DNA from: Spirochaetia bacterium
GTDB lineage: Bacteria > Spirochaetota > Spirochaetia > Treponematales > Breznakiellaceae
DNA: 6,070 nt
Direction: 5' to 3'
NCBI GenBank assembly: GCA_025997895.1
Contig: BNVF01000107.1
Span: 1-6,070, forward strand
A program made the translations under genes and the position numbers. This document shows, piece by piece, positions 4,738-6,070 of the stretch. Each line of letters begins with the position of its first letter. Within the stretch, counting starts at the first letter, position 1. Under the pieces are notes generated by a model that was not told the origin of the DNA, made no database searches, and was given only the letters and a program-made list of their open reading frames with translations.

Positions 4738-6012
4738 TCAATCCTTGCAAGGCATCCGCATTCTGAATATGTTCCCCGCTATTTCCAGCAGTTTCTCCCT
4801 GGTGTTCTGCTCAGGATCGTCTAACACGGTTTCCAGTAATTCGTTCAGGATGATGCCTATGGTTTTGCCGGGGGGGATGCCGGTTTCTATGAGGTCTTTG
4901 CCTGATATAGCGAGGTCTTTGAGGGAGAGAGCGCGGCTGCCGGCGAGAATTTTGTCTACCCTGGAGACGAGGGGGAGGAGGAAGTCCGCCGGGGGTTCCG
5001 TGGCGGCGGTGGCGAATGCGTCGGCGCGGCGGAGGCGGTAGAGGTTTTCCAGGCTGGACTCGCCTGCGCGGACTATAAAGCGGCGCACGGCGGCGTCGGT
5101 CCACTCTTCGGTGTAGTGAAACATATGCTCCTTAACAAGGTGGCTTGCATTGTCGATGAGGGCATTGGGGTGGCGGAGCCGGGTGAGAATTTTGCGGCTC
5201 AGTTTGTATGATTCGGTCTCGTGCTGGTAAAATGTCCAGACTCCCGCTTCACCCATTTTGCGGGTAACGGGTTTCCCGATGTCGTGTAACAGAGCGGCGA
5301 TGCGTACTTCCTGGGGGTATTGTTCGCGAGCGGCATAGTCGCAGGCCAAAAGGGAATGATCCAGCACGTCGAAACGGTGAAAGCCTTTTTGGTCTATGCC
5401 CCGGCAGGCAGCCAGTTCGCTCAGGAAGAGTGAGAGGAGGCCGGTCTTTTCCATTAGCAGAAATGCCCGCGAGGGGATGGGCGAGGCGAGGATTTTGTCC
5501 AGTTCGTCCCTGACCCGCTCGGGGGAAACTTTGGCGCTCACCGGCAGGGCGCCGGGTATGGCGTCAAGGGTGGCCTGCTCAAGTTCAAAGCCGAGCTGGG
5601 CGGCAAAACGTACTGCCCGCAGGGGGCGCAGGCCGTCTTCGGCAAAGCGCTCAGGCGCGCTTCCCACACAGCGGATGATGCCGGCCTTGATGTCGGCGGC
5701 TCCGCCAAAGGGGTCTACCGCTTCGCCGCCGGGAAGCCGCAGGGCTATGGCGTTCATCGTAAAATCCCGGCGGGAAAGGTCTTCCTCGATGGTGGCGGCG
5801 TAGCGCACTGCGTCGGGCCTGCGGCCGTCGGTATAATCGGACTCGGTTCGGTATGTAGTGATCTCCAGGCTGTGGTTACGGTAGAGTACGGTTACGGTAC
5901 CGTGCTTGATCCCCGTGGGGATAACCTTGCCCCTGGGCCTTGCCTCATGAAAAATGGAAAAGACCGGCCTCCTCTCACTCTTCCTGAGTGAACTGGCTGC
6001 CTGCCGGGGCAT
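4738..6012 (-). CDS. cca: CCA-adding tRNA nucleotidyltransferase, 5' end rearranged
   Basis: This class II nucleotidyltransferase family adds or repairs the 3' CCA of tRNAs; the tRNA-Glu in this window lacks an encoded CCA. Recognisable parts are IPTGIKHGTVTV (31-42), TTYRTESDY (52-60), EEDLSRRDFTMNAIAL (76-91), DPFGGAADI (100-108), ERFAEDGLRPLRAVRF (121-136), and an HD-type domain with FDVLDHS (214-220) and ALLHDIGKP (240-248). The usual N-terminus, with the GG-x-x-R-D motif and the catalytic D-x-D, is absent. Residues 1-20 of the open frame are antisense of the gene's own internal region, so this start is an accident: it has no ribosome binding site. The genuine coding part is about 4738-5952. 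As written the product should lack the catalytic carboxylates. Poly(A) polymerase is a related alternative, but the HD domain favours the CCA type. It converges on rnc. Confidence 0.85.
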   Translation of the reverse strand: MPRQAASSLRKSERRPVFSIFHEARPRGKVIPTGIKHGTVTVLYRNHSLEITTYRTESDYTDGRRPDAVRYAATIEEDLSRRDFTMNAIALRLPGGEAVDPFGGAADIKAGIIRCVGSAPERFAEDGLRPLRAVRFAAQLGFELEQATLDAIPGALPVSAKVSPERVRDELDKILASPIPSRAFLLMEKTGLLSLFLSELAACRGIDQKGFHRFDVLDHSLLACDYAAREQYPQEVRIAALLHDIGKPVTRKMGEAGVWTFYQHETESYKLSRKILTRLRHPNALIDNASHLVKEHMFHYTEEWTDAAVRRFIVRAGESSLENLYRLRRADAFATAATEPPADFLLPLVSRVDKILAGSRALSLKDLAISGKDLIETGIPPGKTIGIILNELLETVLDDPEQNTREKLLEIAGNIFRMRMPCKD

Positions 6013-6070
6013 AGACCAAAAAGGCTTTCACCGTTTCGACGTGCTGGATCATTCCCTTTTGGCCTGCGAC
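5338..6070. repeat. 118 bp inverted duplication of an internal cca segment
   Basis: Bases 5338-5455 and 6070-5953 are inverted copies with 117 of 118 matching, separated by 497 bases. The match runs to the last base of the window, so it may extend further. Identity breaks sharply at 5455/5953. The single difference is G5419 against T5989 (C expected), the third base of a Ser codon. Confidence 0.95.
5954..6070 (+). pseudogene. inverted internal fragment of cca on the plus strand
   Basis: Read on the plus strand from the ATG at 5954, this encodes 39 residues identical to cca residues 188-226 (MEKTGLLSLF through LLACD), open to the window edge. An in-frame TGA lies at 5948-5950. No ribosome binding site precedes it. 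It is a displaced piece of cca, not a gene start, and may be the product of a chimeric read or assembly. Confidence 0.8.

Noticed and set aside
4730..5041. A 103-codon plus-strand frame antisense to cca
   Set aside because: It is rich in Arg/Ser, lacks a ribosome binding site, and lies opposite a well-recognised conserved coding sequence.
5396..5803. A 135-codon plus-strand frame that shares its first 20 residues with the minus-strand cca frame
   Set aside because: The shared residues are explained by the inverted duplication; both are antisense readings of the same cca segment.
5953..6012. The ATG at 6012 as the true cca start
   Set aside because: No ribosome binding site, no family similarity in the first 20 residues, and the bases are the inverted copy of internal cca sequence.
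1..6070. CRISPR array, transposase, integrase, toxin-antitoxin or defence genes
   Set aside because: No regularly spaced short repeats and no coding sequence with such motifs were found on either strand.

Overview
The window looks like a piece of a spirochaete chromosome, most likely a Treponema-like organism. The evidence is a compact housekeeping cluster coaD-rpmF-acpP-rnc, two lipoproteins whose signal peptides end in the relaxed lipobox type common in spirochaetes (F-A-S-C and A-V-S-C), and a secreted HEAT-repeat protein. The genus is an inference from memory of such gene sets, not from a search.

Layout. Positions 1-28 hold the first nine codons of a minus-strand gene leaving the window. 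A strong promoter (133-161) drives a tRNA-Glu(UUC) gene (198-269) followed by a rho-independent terminator. From 252 to 576 the DNA is repetitive: the last 18 bases of the tRNA, the terminator, a hairpin and a leader with ribosome binding site occur twice, about 91 bp each. The copies are separated by a 142 bp insert full of hairpins. The second copy ends exactly at the ATG of an orphan lipoprotein gene (577-1152). This converges, over a bidirectional terminator, on a two-gene minus-strand unit (lipoprotein 2530-1997, then HEAT-repeat protein 1976-1221).

The 399 bp gap 2531-2929 carries a promoter on each side and, in the middle, a 178 bp imperfect palindrome with 48-nt arms. Then come coaD (2930-3418), a strong promoter overlapping its stop codon, and the tightly packed rpmF-acpP-rnc unit (3463-4674). 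CoaD makes dephospho-CoA, the precursor of the CoA whose phosphopantetheine arm is attached to Ser37 of AcpP, so these neighbours are linked in one pathway; rpmF and rnc serve ribosome assembly and RNA processing.

The last part (4738-6012, minus) encodes a CCA-adding tRNA nucleotidyltransferase, but its 5' end is abnormal. The final 118 bases of the window (5953-6070) are an inverted copy of an internal part of the same gene (5338-5455) with one synonymous difference. The N-terminal catalytic segment is missing and replaced by antisense of the gene itself. This is either a real inverted duplication or, quite possibly, a fold-back chimera or assembly error.

I see no defence system, CRISPR array, transposase or integrase. 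The most unusual signals are the tRNA-tail duplication with its hairpin insert, the large intergenic palindrome, the inverted cca duplication, and two promoters that would give leaderless mRNAs.
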